64,000 nucleotides of DNA from Rotaria sp. Silwood1 (taxonomy: Eukaryota > Rotifera > Eurotatoria > Philodinida > Philodinidae): the NCBI GenBank assembly GCA_905250075.1, contig CAJNOP010000002.1, forward strand, positions 6,685,565 through 6,749,564, read 5' to 3'. Shown piece after piece: positions 13,101 through 24,100 of the stretch. How positions within the stretch are numbered: the first letter of the stretch is position 1; each line of letters starts with the position of its first letter. The translations under genes were made by a program, and so were the position numbers. The notes beneath the pieces were generated by a model. That model was not told where the DNA came from and did no database searches. It saw nothing but the letters and a program-made list of their open reading frames with translations.

Positions 13101-15768
13101 CCGAATGCAATTTTTTTAAAAAGATTTATTGGTTCGATATTTTGTTTATGAAGCATGGAATTTTTAACTAAATCAATTGCATCGATATTTAATTGTTTAA
13201 TATCATTTAAAAATTCATCAATATTTTCATTTAAATTAATTAATAATTTGCTATTTGATAATGATTTTAACGAATGTTGTACTGATTGTATTTTTGTTCG
13301 TTGTATATGATTAAGAAAAATAGCACCAATATCTGGTTTACATAATTGATTATCATGTTGTGATGAAATTGCTTTACGATGTAAAATTGTTTGTAAACCA
13401 GGAAATACATCATAATCAAAATGTGTTAAAATACATGCATCAATATTTTGTAAACCTCGAATTAAATTCCAATAAGAAGGAATTCGACTGGAAGAAAATA
13501 GAACAATATTCCAAAAAACAAAAATAATATGATTATTTCTCTGAAAGATATTTTACCTAAATCCACCATTAACTAATACAACAAATCCTCGAACACCAAA
13601 TAAAGATGCTTCACCTTGTTGTCCATATAATACATAAAGATTTGGTTCTTCAAAAGCAACTAAAAGAAAATAATGGTTTTAATTTATTTAATTGTTAACT
13701 GAGGATTGGAAAGCTTTTTTTTTCAGACAAGATGTTTTTCGACTTTTGTCCTTCTAAAAATGATTCTCGATAACATAGCGCTCTTTTCGAATATGGGCTT
13801 AGAAATTTCGTTCGAGAGTACTGAAGTAGGTTGTTAAAACAACACAGTTTATTTCAATTCAAAATTTTTCCGCACATTTTTGTTTGACTATTGCAATTCG
13901 AAGTTAAAACTTGTAATTTTCATTTATATATCAGCTTGTAGATCATAAGCTATCCTACAAAATACACTATTTGAAGTTTTTGTAAAACTTACATGTATTT
14001 TCGAAGAAAATAGGGAGTGCAAGGTTAAAGTCGAAGTTTTGCGACTTCTCTTCGCGTTTCCTTGCCAATGGAAGCCTTAGCAGCAACCAAGATTAAAAAC
14101 ATAGATGAAATAAGTCTGGATTTTTCACGACCGCAATGAGTACCGGTCTGAGCAGGTCAAATCGAACTTGTCATATATTTTTCTTTTTTTATCATATCAG
14201 ACAAACAATAGTGTTGCTCTTTGATGAAAATGAATTATCGTGATATAATCAAAGTTGTATTTAGTTTTATACATTAAAGTGTTCATAATTGTATAACCGT
14301 ATCAAAAATGGTTGAAAAACTTGTTTTAAGTTTCAAAGTATATTTTATTACATAAAAAAATTTATACTAAATTATCATCTAGCTTATATGGAGTATGTGA
14401 GTTCTAGCTTTCACTTCCAAAGGAGCTTTTCACTTGGACAAAAGTTACAGCTTAGTTCAATATCATGTTTTGTAGAGAATTGTCCGTTCTAAAAAGACGG
14501 CCGACTCCAACAAATTTGTACAGGTTCAAAATATGACTTCTAGGATAAACAAAAATAATTACGTTGTCATAAAAAAAATATTTTTTTTAGGTGTTTTGAA
14601 AAGTTCTTCACTACTCTGGAACAAACATAGACACGACTTTTCAGAGCTCATATTCAGATTTTGGTTGCGATCTTTAGTTTTTAACTCGTCTAAAATGCTT
14701 TCCAGCAAGTCAGAATGAACAAACATCTTTACCGGAAACATTGCCCAACAAGTTCCGTTCAAACTAATGTTTTAGATTTTTCAAAGATGATTTTTCTCCT
14801 CTCGAACAAAAACTAAGACAAAATTTTTAAGCATATAAAGTTCTAGTGCTAACTCATACGTCTTGACTAGTCAAAAATACTTTGTAGCGGACCAAAATTA
14901 AAACAAACATTTGGTCTAAATATTTTTCAATCGCTCGTTATTTTCCTTTCATACTTGTTCCTGAATTATCTCTTGGTATTAATTTTGTATAAATATCAAA
15001 ATTAGTTGAATCTTTAGTTAAAGTTTGAATCAATCTTTCATAAAATACTTGTCCAAATGAATTCTCTTGATTGATGTTACCAGATAAATCATCAATTTGA
15101 ACAAATTTTAATTTTTTTTCTAAATAATTATTTGATAATTTTATCCATTGATTTGAAACAAATGGTAAAATTATTTGAAGATCTTGAACAAGATAAGAAG
15201 AGTTATCTTCGAATAAACTATAAAAATGATCACATGTAAATAGTGAATCAGATAAAATCAGAGCACCATTAGAATCAATTTGTTGACCTATAACGCCATG
15301 AAGAAAAACAAACCATTCTTTATCAAAGAAATTTGAAAAAAAAACATATCTTACCACAATAGATAATACAAACATGATAGCAAGTATTAAATAAATCTTT
15401 GAATACATTGAATAATGCATGATGATTTGGTAAATAAACAAATCCTGCAACTGAACCATTTTCAGTATCAGCTATTTGTCGATATTGACAATCTATTTTA
15501 AACAAAAGTTTTAAATAAAACAAAAAAAAGCCAATTTAGACAAACCTATTTGAAATTCATTTTCATGAATTAAATTATTAAAAAGATCAATTATTTCATG
15601 ATATGTCTTATTATCAACTTTTTTTAATGCTTGTTTAAGATCAATGCATATTTCATCACGTTGATCATTGGAAATAATCTCTCCAATTATTAATAGTAAG
15701 CCAACCGTAGATTTTGTTTCTTGCATATTTTTATTCATCGATGTTGCCATTACATTAGTGAGCAACAA
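10180..15768 (-). CDS. MAP1-family microtubule-associated protein (futsch/MAP1B-like)
   Basis: Complete MAP1-type cytoskeletal gene of 1028 aa. Exons (minus): 15546-15768, 15355-15492, 14955-15287, 13557-13659, 13025-13487, 12477-12941, 10752-11662, 10434-10695, 10180-10368; all splice phases agree. The N-terminal heavy-chain region shows hallmarks in order: LLIIGEIIS near the start, YCGQQIDSNGALILSDS, a metallo-beta-lactamase-like stretch (VLYGQQGEASLFGVRGF, then ILTHFDYDVFPG), and WTPSSLSSKNNSVRILYTG before the NKVRHLEFL motif. A basic Ser/Thr/Pro-rich linker follows (about 520-575), then a 10-residue tandem repeat block (about 625-705) and an acidic middle. The C-terminal light-chain domain reads FNVDVAYIPFHGNEHYVDEE, then FFRRVRARYYI and VTLVPTFDGEQLRQFF. 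The protein is far shorter than vertebrate MAP1A/B (over 2,000 aa). Start: first Met of the open exon at 15768; MATSMNK at 15750 is an alternative. Confidence 0.9.
11313..11517 (-). repeat. 30/60-bp coding tandem repeat inside MAP1
   Basis: About seven units of a 10-residue repeat with consensus EEQQKLDVPN / EEQQKLDIPN. Units alternate V and I, so the DNA has a 60-bp higher-order period on top of the 30-bp unit. Central units are almost identical; the 3' coding end decays (ISNEEQQ, ITNEDHQ, ANNEHEQ). The alternating structure points to recent duplication of a two-unit block. The product is acidic and likely disordered or helical. Confidence 0.9.
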
Positions 15769-18700
15769 AACCAGAATTGACGATGAAAGTATAAAAGAGT
15801 AGCAGCTGCAACGAATAAGATTTTCAAATAAATGTTAATGTATAAGAACAATAGGGAAAAAAAGAATGAAAAAAATGACTTTCTTTTTTTTTTTTCTTTT
15901 ATTTCATATAAACCCTAGAGTAATCAATCATGTCCGAGAGAAAATGTAACGCATGAAATTGAGTGGTCTAAGTGAGTTGTTCCAAAAAAAGATTGTTTAT
16001 AATGAATGACTAACTATTTTTTTCCTCGAACTTTCAATTCAGTCAAGTTGGAGGATTTTCTGCTCTACAAAACTTAAATATACCAGATAATCATATAATA
16101 TGAGTTGCATATATATAGAGAGAGGTGTCAGTCCGTGTATTAATTGATTCCAGCGGCAATTGAATCTATTTTAAACTTTTTCTTTTGTCAGTGAAGTCCG
16201 CTAGAAGTTTTTGATGCTTTTCTGTAGAAATCGTTTTTATTTTTGTGAAATGTTGAAATAAAAAAAAAGCAGAGGAAATGATAATGAGGAATGTATTGAT
16301 AAGAAACTAGACAAGAATAATTCTGAAAAACTGATCCTGAACGCCGAGTATTTTGAAAAGTTTACGATCTATTTTCATGTGACGGAGACGATGGAGTTAT
16401 TTGAAAAATATTATTACGGTCAATTGTGGTGGCAGCTTAGCCAATTGTTTCACGCATCTACATATAGACATAGTATACAATAAGGACTGATGGAAAGATA
16501 AACTAACATTTATTATCTTTTCAACACGAATATGATCATCAAATCTATTAGACAGCTTATATACACATGACACAGAGAGAGCTTAAAAGCTTCTCCATGT
16601 GCAAGTTGATTGATTGTTTCAAAATGCATTTGATTTTTCAGAAAAACATTCTTTTATATATTGAACTTAGAGTGAATTCATTCAGCAATATGTTATGTTT
16701 AAATAAATGAATTAAATGAATGACTATATCATTTATGAATATGAAATTCTAAACAACATAATATTAAGATTTATTCAAAATCTAGTTGATGTGATTTTTA
16801 TATAAACTTCTTATGACGAATATTTAAAGAGGAAAATACCATCAAGTTATCAACGACATTGAATACAAAAAAAAAACACCATTTGTTCTTGTCATCGCAA
16901 TTTATATGCGATGCTTTTATATATTCTGCATGCCATCATACAACTGCGGCTAGAAAATAACTTCACAGAGTTCTCTAAAGAAAAATTTTCTTTGTATTAG
17001 CATGTAAGAACTGATTTTTTGCGATGCTGTAACAAGAAATAACAAAAGCCTTTCCTTCTTTATGAGTTACTCATTAAAATAGAATTTCGAAAAAGATGTA
17101 TAAGTTATTGAAAAGTATTTTATTATTCAATGTCACTATCTCCTTGACCTTGTATAAAAAATGAATTATAAAATTTCTTTTTGAAAATATTGTTTTTTCT
17201 TTCTAATTTTCAACATATCGTATTCAAGGTAGATAATGGTATTAAAAACTTGATGGCATTGTTTCGTGTATTTACTATATAGATCTACTAAGATCGCTAT
17301 TTCTCTCATGAGGAAACAATCCTAACTGTAATTCGTTACCTTAACTCATGTTGAACCGACAAAAACGCCTCAGTAAGATTTAAAAAGACTCTAAGATAGT
17401 TCGTGCTCACGAATCTCTGAAGCTGAGTTGTGCTTGTTTTACTGATTTTTCAACTTATGTTTACCTATTTACCAAACAATCGAATAATTAAACTTCGAAC
17501 TGAAATTCAACGCATAGATTCGTCTAATAACGCTTAGGGTCTTCTGAAAATTTCAGCCAAAACGAATGTTTGTTTGTCAAGATATTGAATATGTAACAAA
17601 CAGTCGCTTGCTACAAGACATGTTCATGGCTACGCTGCTGCAAAGGATGAGTAGTGCAGTTGCAACAATACTATTCCGGCAGCTTCATTTTTAAATGGAT
17701 TTTTAAATTGAATGAATTTGTATTCCTATTTGAGTGGCTACAAATACAACAGATAAATTCTTAGTAAATACAATGGGTTCAATCTAACTGTGCTAAAGTA
17801 GCACAGTGAGGGGAGAGTTTCCAGAAAATCACTCCAGCAGTTACAACTTGTTTTATGGTTTACTGCATCGCAGTAGTCTTGTCCCTTCTAGAGTGGCGGC
17901 GTGGCAGCGGCAGATTTTCAGCCGCGACTGGCATCCTTACTTGCCACAGATGTGGCACAAAAATCAAGTTTACTTAAAAACTTGATACCTGAGCAAAGGA
18001 ACATTCTCTTTGGCTAAAATATTCAGGATATTCTAAAGATCATTAGATCTATATATAGACAAAATTGCAGATCGAAATTCTGTTATTTTTTTCTCTCCAA
18101 CAAACATTTAAAAATGAGTCGAAAATTCAGATTCATCAATATAAACCTTGTTAAGCTTTTTCTATTCTTATTGAGGCTTCGCTGTGAGCTGAGTATAAAA
18201 CCAAATGATGAGTTACAGTTTACCCATACATAGTATTTTTTTTTAAATTTTTTCTATCATTTTTGAATTGAAATTATCTTTCCTACTATCACGATATTTT
18301 GTGCAAAATATTAATTTCATGAGAATTTAAAATGATTTGAAAATATAATAAAAGATAATATTACAATTTATAGTATTGCTTACTGTTTTCTAATTGTTAT
18401 TGAATATTGACATGACGACTTTTTATTACAGAAACTAATAGTTGTCAAAGACGCTGTATCATTCTTTAAGAAAAAGTGATTTTCTTTTGGTTTCTTTTAT
18501 ATATTCAAGGTTAATAATGAAGTGTTGTGGAAAAAGCAATAAATTATATATACAAGGGGATGAATTTTTATATGAAGTTGAGAAAAGCGAACAATACTTG
18601 TAAAATTTTATATTAGTTTACAAGATTTTTTGTTTCCTTTTTCTTTTGCTGCAAAGAATTATCATACCACAAGTTAGCAAGGTCGAAGATTTAACTAGTC

Positions 18701-18965
18701 CTAAAATTTTAATTAAATAAATCTAAACTTTTCCTAATGACTAAGTATAACATAATATTCACACTATACGAAAAAGAAATTAAAAAAATGTTTTATTGAA
18801 TGGTGGACATAATCAAAAGTATATCTAAGAAAAAAATCGAATTGTAATACGTAAAACCTTTGCTATACAAGATTTTCTAGAATAAAGTTTAATCATTGAA
18901 AAATAGTATGAAAAAAAGAAGAACTGTTAGTAGTTTTTTCATTCATTTCAAAGAACAAATTTTTT
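15769..18965. other. 3.2-kb gene-free stretch
   Basis: No ORF of credible composition and no chain of exon-like segments could be built on either strand. The AT-rich background is interrupted at about 17620-17960 by a segment richer in G/C that carries several short hairpins (listed separately). The first part, upstream of 15768, presumably contains the MAP1 promoter. Confidence 0.55.
17787..17955. other. cluster of short hairpins in GC-richer island
   Basis: Three perfect short palindromes occur within 170 bp: ACTGTGCT / AGCACAGT (17787-17794, 17800-17807, 5-nt loop); TACTGC / GCAGTA (17861-17866, 17870-17875, 3-nt loop); and GCGGC / GCCGC around an AGATTTTCA loop at about 17907-17925. GTGGCAG and CTTGCCAC words flank the last one. 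No ORF is present. Could be a degenerate mobile element or a structured noncoding RNA; neither is shown. Confidence 0.4.
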
Positions 18966-20772
18966 TCATTTAAATCGATCTCTGTCGTGTGGTAAATTAT
19001 AATCAATTTCAGGTCCAAGTGGAATAATTCCTGTTGGATTAATCATTAAATGTGATGCATAATAATGTTTTTTAATTTCATCTAAATCAACTATTTGTTT
19101 TATTCCGTCCATTTGATATATTTCACGCACAAATCCATATAGATTTGGATAGTCTTTCGAAATCATTCTTTTATTACATTTAAAATGTGTAAAATATACT
19201 GGATCAAATCTTATTAATGTTGTCCATGCACGTACATCAGCTTCAGTTATTTGATTATTATCGATAAGATAACGTTGTTTGGAAAGAATATTTTCAAGTA
19301 TATCTAACATTGAAAAAACATCTTCAAATGCAATATTATATGCTTCTTGAGATTTAGCAAAACCAGCTCGATATACTCCATTATTTAATTTATGATAAAC
19401 TTGTTCATTAAGTTCATCAATACGTGAACGAAGTGATTCAGGATAAAGATCTAAATCTGGATGACGAGCAAATTTATTAAATTCACAATTGAGCATACGA
19501 ATAATTTCTGATGATTCATTATTAACTATTTTTTGAGCCTAAAAAACAAAAGCAAATATCTATAAGAATTCTTATTGTTTTCATTGTTTCGTATTAGGAT
19601 CAAAGTGTTCTTAAATCATTAAATATAAAGGAGATTCTAATTATAAATAATGAGACAGATGCATGGCATAAATGTTTTTCAATAATTTTTGTTTTAAATA
19701 ATTCCAATTGAATTGAGCGATATTCAATAGAGATGTGCAAGGTAACCTTTTTTCGTATCTTGTACCCAGATAGAAAAAAATATTCTTACCTTTACCCTAC
19801 ACATCTCTAATTTCAAACATATCTTCTAACTGAAAGACTTTTAGAAATTTTTTTTCGTTCTGACTCGAAAAGAATTTAAATTAAGTTATGTTCTATATAT
19901 TAACAAACGTTAAAAATATTTTTATATTAGTATTTGACATATAATTCACAACATAAAACGTCAGTATTTAATTGAGCTCTTTTTTTTCACACAGGAAGAT
20001 TTTTACAGACATCGTTATCTATGTTTTGAACAGGAATTGAGATACTCATTCAGTATTTGAAGAAGAGAAAATTACTCTATAAATATTGTGCATTCACTAT
20101 TTACCTTGGTATTTCATTTTCGATAGACCTTTTTTGGCAATTCTACAAATGTATTATTAAATTTTTTCAGTTAGAAAATCTTCTATTGAATTTCGGGACA
20201 TATAGATATATCTGCAGTACTTAAAATGATTTGTAACTACTTAGAATTTTAGTTAATCGTGTCGTTTTTTTTTTCTCTTTACTTTAAGATCGAAGAGAAC
20301 AGGCACAGTAACACGTCCACTGTAGTCCGGTTCATTTAACTTGTACACATCTTTAAGGTGAGTAAATGTTGGATGATGTGGATCAGGATAGTTTTCTCCG
20401 AATGCCCAACCACAACCTTTTGCCATGTCAAGAAAACCATCAACAATTGAATATGATATAACATGATCAAGACCTTTTAATTTTAGTAAAGTAAGTGTTC
20501 GATGAGCCTATGACAAGAGAAAAATATTTCGACAAAAAAAAAAACAAATTCATATTTACCCAAGGACATGCTAATGCAACATACAAGTGATATCGATTTG
20601 CTTCTGCTGGGTGTTCAGCTGAAGGGTCATCTTTAATCGACTTATGAAAACTTGTTACTAGAATAACAAAACAAGAATATTGATAGAGAAAATGGATTCC
20701 AGAAATAAGATTCTAACCGCCGCGCACAAATTCGCCTTTTACATTTGTTGCAGGAGTTTTATTATCGGCCAT
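18966..20772 (-). CDS. glutathionyl-hydroquinone reductase (Xi-class GST, YqjG/ECM4 family)
   Basis: Predicted 316-aa enzyme that reduces glutathionyl-hydroquinones with glutathione. Exons (minus): 20718-20772, 20560-20657, 20283-20507, 18966-19538; all phases close. Family hallmarks in order: GEFVRGVTSFHKSI at the N-terminus; the catalytic-Cys motif YVALACPWAHRTL with Cys49; KGCGWAFGENYPDPHH; VTVPVLFDLK; NESSEIIRML; NNGVYRAGFAKSQEAY; LIRFDPVYFTHFKCNKR; and the C-terminal INPTGIIPLGP. Length matches the family (about 320-370 aa). The family is common in bacteria, fungi, plants and archaea and unusual in animals, so ancient horizontal acquisition followed by intron gain is likely but inferred. 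The 744-nt third intron contains a small inverted-repeat element at 19728-19809. The protein lies in tandem 336 bp downstream of CTCF with no functional link evident. Confidence 0.92.
19728..19809. mobile_element. 82-bp Tc1/mariner-like MITE remnant in GHR intron
   Basis: Terminal inverted repeats TAGAGATGTGCAAGGTAA (19728-19745) and TTACCCTACACATCTCTA (19792-19809) match at 16 of 18 positions when one is reverse-complemented. Both ends begin with TA, as expected of a TA target-site duplication. There is no coding capacity. It lies entirely within the third intron of the glutathionyl-hydroquinone reductase gene. Confidence 0.55.
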
Positions 20773-21108
20773 TAATAATATACTGAAAATAATATACAGT
20801 CGCATAATATATATACCCTTAAAGCAGTGCAATAATGACAAAGCATTTTTCTTTTGTTCGTTCTGTTCTTTTACTTGACGACTAAAACCATTAAAGTATG
20901 CTTATTTTTCTTGTTGTTAGATTCATTTCAAGACTAAGTTCATACATAAAACAGTGCACAAATATTATTTTTATCCACAACATGAACAATTTACAGACGA
21001 AAAAAAAACAACAAAGTAGAATAATTTATTTTTTTTCATAAGTAGTATAAAGCACCTTCACATATCATAATAAAAGAAAAAAATTGAGAGAAGAACAGTG
21101 AGTATTTT
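20773..21108. other. short intergenic spacer
   Basis: The spacer of 336 bp between the CTCF stop and the downstream GHR start must hold the CTCF 3' end and the GHR promoter or a trans-splice site. AATAAA-like words read on the minus strand are plausible (TTTATT at 21026-21031). Nothing else is recognisable. Confidence 0.5.
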
Positions 21109-24100
21109 TTAAAATACAGTCAACTTTTGACTTGATGAGCGATATTTAAAAATAAAATTTTCACCATCGTCATTAATCATATTATCATCATCATCAGCTA
21201 TATTTTCGACAAATATATCACCCATTTCATATTTATGATCAATATCCATATAATCATCATAATGTTCTTTCATATCATCATTTGAATTATGTAAAAATTC
21301 TTTTTTTGTTATTAATGAATCATGATAATATGAATTATCAAAAGAATTTTTTGATAATGTTCGACGTGCATTTTGTAATTGATGAGTACGTGGTATTGGT
21401 TTATTTGATAGGAAATCATCAGCAGTTTCAAAATTATCATAACCATCTATGTTGAAAAACACAAGAAAAAATTGTATACATTACAATGAAAAAAAAAACT
21501 AATCAAAATACCTCTTTCAATTTTGACAATTAATGGTGATTGTTCAGCATTTTGATGTTGACTACGAAATTGTATAATAGCCATTTGTTCATCTTCATCT
21601 CTGTTATATATTTCTTGTTGTTGTTGTTGTTGTTCTGATTGAACATGTGTAATCGATTGTTCTTGTTCTTGTTCATCTTCAATATCTTCTTCATCTTGTA
21701 TTGTAGCATTTTTCATTGCTTCAACATCAAATGGATCAATATGATGTGCATCATAATGATGACGTTCAATGGCACGTATATGTGGAAATTTATTTGAACA
21801 TAATCCACAACGATAAATTGTTTCACGCCGTTGTACTTGCTGTTTTATTGGTGCTAATGATGATGTTGATGATGAACGTTGAGAATTTTTTAATGATGAT
21901 GAATATGTTCTTGGTCGAATTGATAAACCACCAGCAGGAATTTTTGCATAAACACCACAACGATGAACTTTTGTTATATGTTGTCGAAGATCACCACGTG
22001 TTGCATACATTAAGCCACATTCATTACATTGAAATGTTCGATAGTCTAAAATCAAAAATTTATTTTATTGAATAAATAATTGAATTTTCTTTTTTAATAT
22101 AACGAATAGTAGATCAATAACAACAATATTAATAATGAATTAATAAGGTTATTCCTATTGCTCTCAAACACGATGACTTGTCTATTAAAAGCACAAGGGG
22201 CTTTTTTTTCGTTGAAAGTTTCGTTCGTTTGTAAGTCTGATGATTGTAGTGAATTAATATTTTCTATAACGAACTTTGCTTTCTCTGATAGTTGTAGGTA
22301 AATAACTTATGTGACAATCAAAATGTCAACTTTTCAAGTGTACAAAATAAAGAGAATACACATCTTCATGGACGTATACTATTAGAAATAGAAAGGTGGT
22401 ATTAGAGTCAGCCAGGTCCAAAATTTTTGAACCTATTCGCACTGTACTTTGATACTCTCAATAATGATCCCTTCACGTTGTTCTGACGACTATAGATCAT
22501 TAGGTCCAATATCTTCGGACTTTTTAAGCATGATTACAGTAGATGTTTCTAAGATAGTATTATTCATGTTTGTATCATATGAAAGTATTCGAACCCAAAT
22601 TCTTCACTTTATATGTATTATTACTAGTATCTCTCTGTATCGATTGTTGCCTAACAGCAGACTCCATAGTCCGTGATACTAGCTACAAGTTTAGATAGAC
22701 AGCCAGTCCAACGCCGATTTCTTGTACTTGAGCTTTCGATAAACATTAATTAACCACATATTATTGATCAAAGTAGATGTATATCATAAAGTGATCAGCA
22801 TGTTATGGGACTGGTGATCTAAGATGAATAGCCGCCATTCATGACTTGTCCTCTAATATTACTTTGGAAATTTATATTTTCTAATAAAATATCTAAGTCT
22901 TAAAGTTGTTTTAGATGAATAGTATTTCATAAACTTAAAAAAACACGATTAGGAAAATGATTTTAATCATTCGTTAGTTTTATTTAGATGAAAAACATGA
23001 AAAAATATTCAGCATTTCTCTTCTTCTTCTTTTTTTTTGTATTTTCCATATTACTTTTTCAACGATAAATACTTTCGAAATACTACTTATATTTAGAATT
23101 GAATAATTTTACTCACCTCGATGTTCTGAATTCATATGATCATCAAGCATATGTTGTGAAAATGTTTTATATGTACATAATGAACAAGTAAGCTGAATAC
23201 GAGGTACATTAAAATTAGTATTATTTTCATGATGAATTTTTTTATGTTGATTTAATTCATGTCTAAAACAATATAACAAAAACAATAAAATAATTGTTTG
23301 TTTTTTAAATAAAATATGAATGAATGAATACATACGGATCAGCAAATTCTTGATCACATTTAAGACATGTTACAAAATCTTCATTATTAGCATGTTTCTT
23401 AATCATATGCTGTTTAAGATCAGCTTTACGTGTTAATACTGTTGGACAATATGTACAATGAAATTTTTGTGCATTTGCTTGATGTGTTAACATATGTGCT
23501 TTTAAACTATTACTTTGAGTAAATCGAAATTTACAAACCTATCAAATACAAAATTATTATGCAATTCAAATCAAATAAACAAAAACAAAAGCATCTTACT
23601 GTGCATTGATAGGGTCGTTCGCCTAAAATAGCAATAAAAAAAAAAAAAAAGATTATTATGAAACAAAAATCAAAATTTTTTCTGTTTTTTCATACCTGTA
23701 TGAACACGCAAATGACGTTTAAGTTTAAATGTATCCGGACTACAATACGAACAATGTGGACATGAATATGGTTTTTCCTAATAAAAAATTCAATAAAATA
23801 TAAATGAAAAGAAATTCGGAAAATTTTTACGCCTGTATGTGTTCGTATATGACGACGAAGTTTACTTAATTCAACTGTTGCATAACCACATTCTTCACAT
23901 TTATGTGGTTTTTCCATTGTATGTCTTGAAAAGAAAAATATAAATATATGTAAAATAATATTTAAAATTGATCACACATTTAATCGATCATCTTATTTTT
24001 CTCATATGTCAAGGTAGTTTCAATATATAGAGTTGTGATTTTCAACAAAATGTAGCTCTATATTCATAGTTTATCTGCTTAAAATATGATATCTCATTCA

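Noticed and set aside
14938..15459. 173-aa ORF as a stand-alone gene
   Set aside because: It merges exon 3 of MAP1 with intron 2; splice sites at 15287 and 14955 join it to the other MAP1 exons in phase.
22449..22676. 75-aa plus-strand ORF inside a CTCF intron
   Set aside because: No domain, no splice partners; a chance ORF in a 1-kb intron, although the intron may contain an old insertion.
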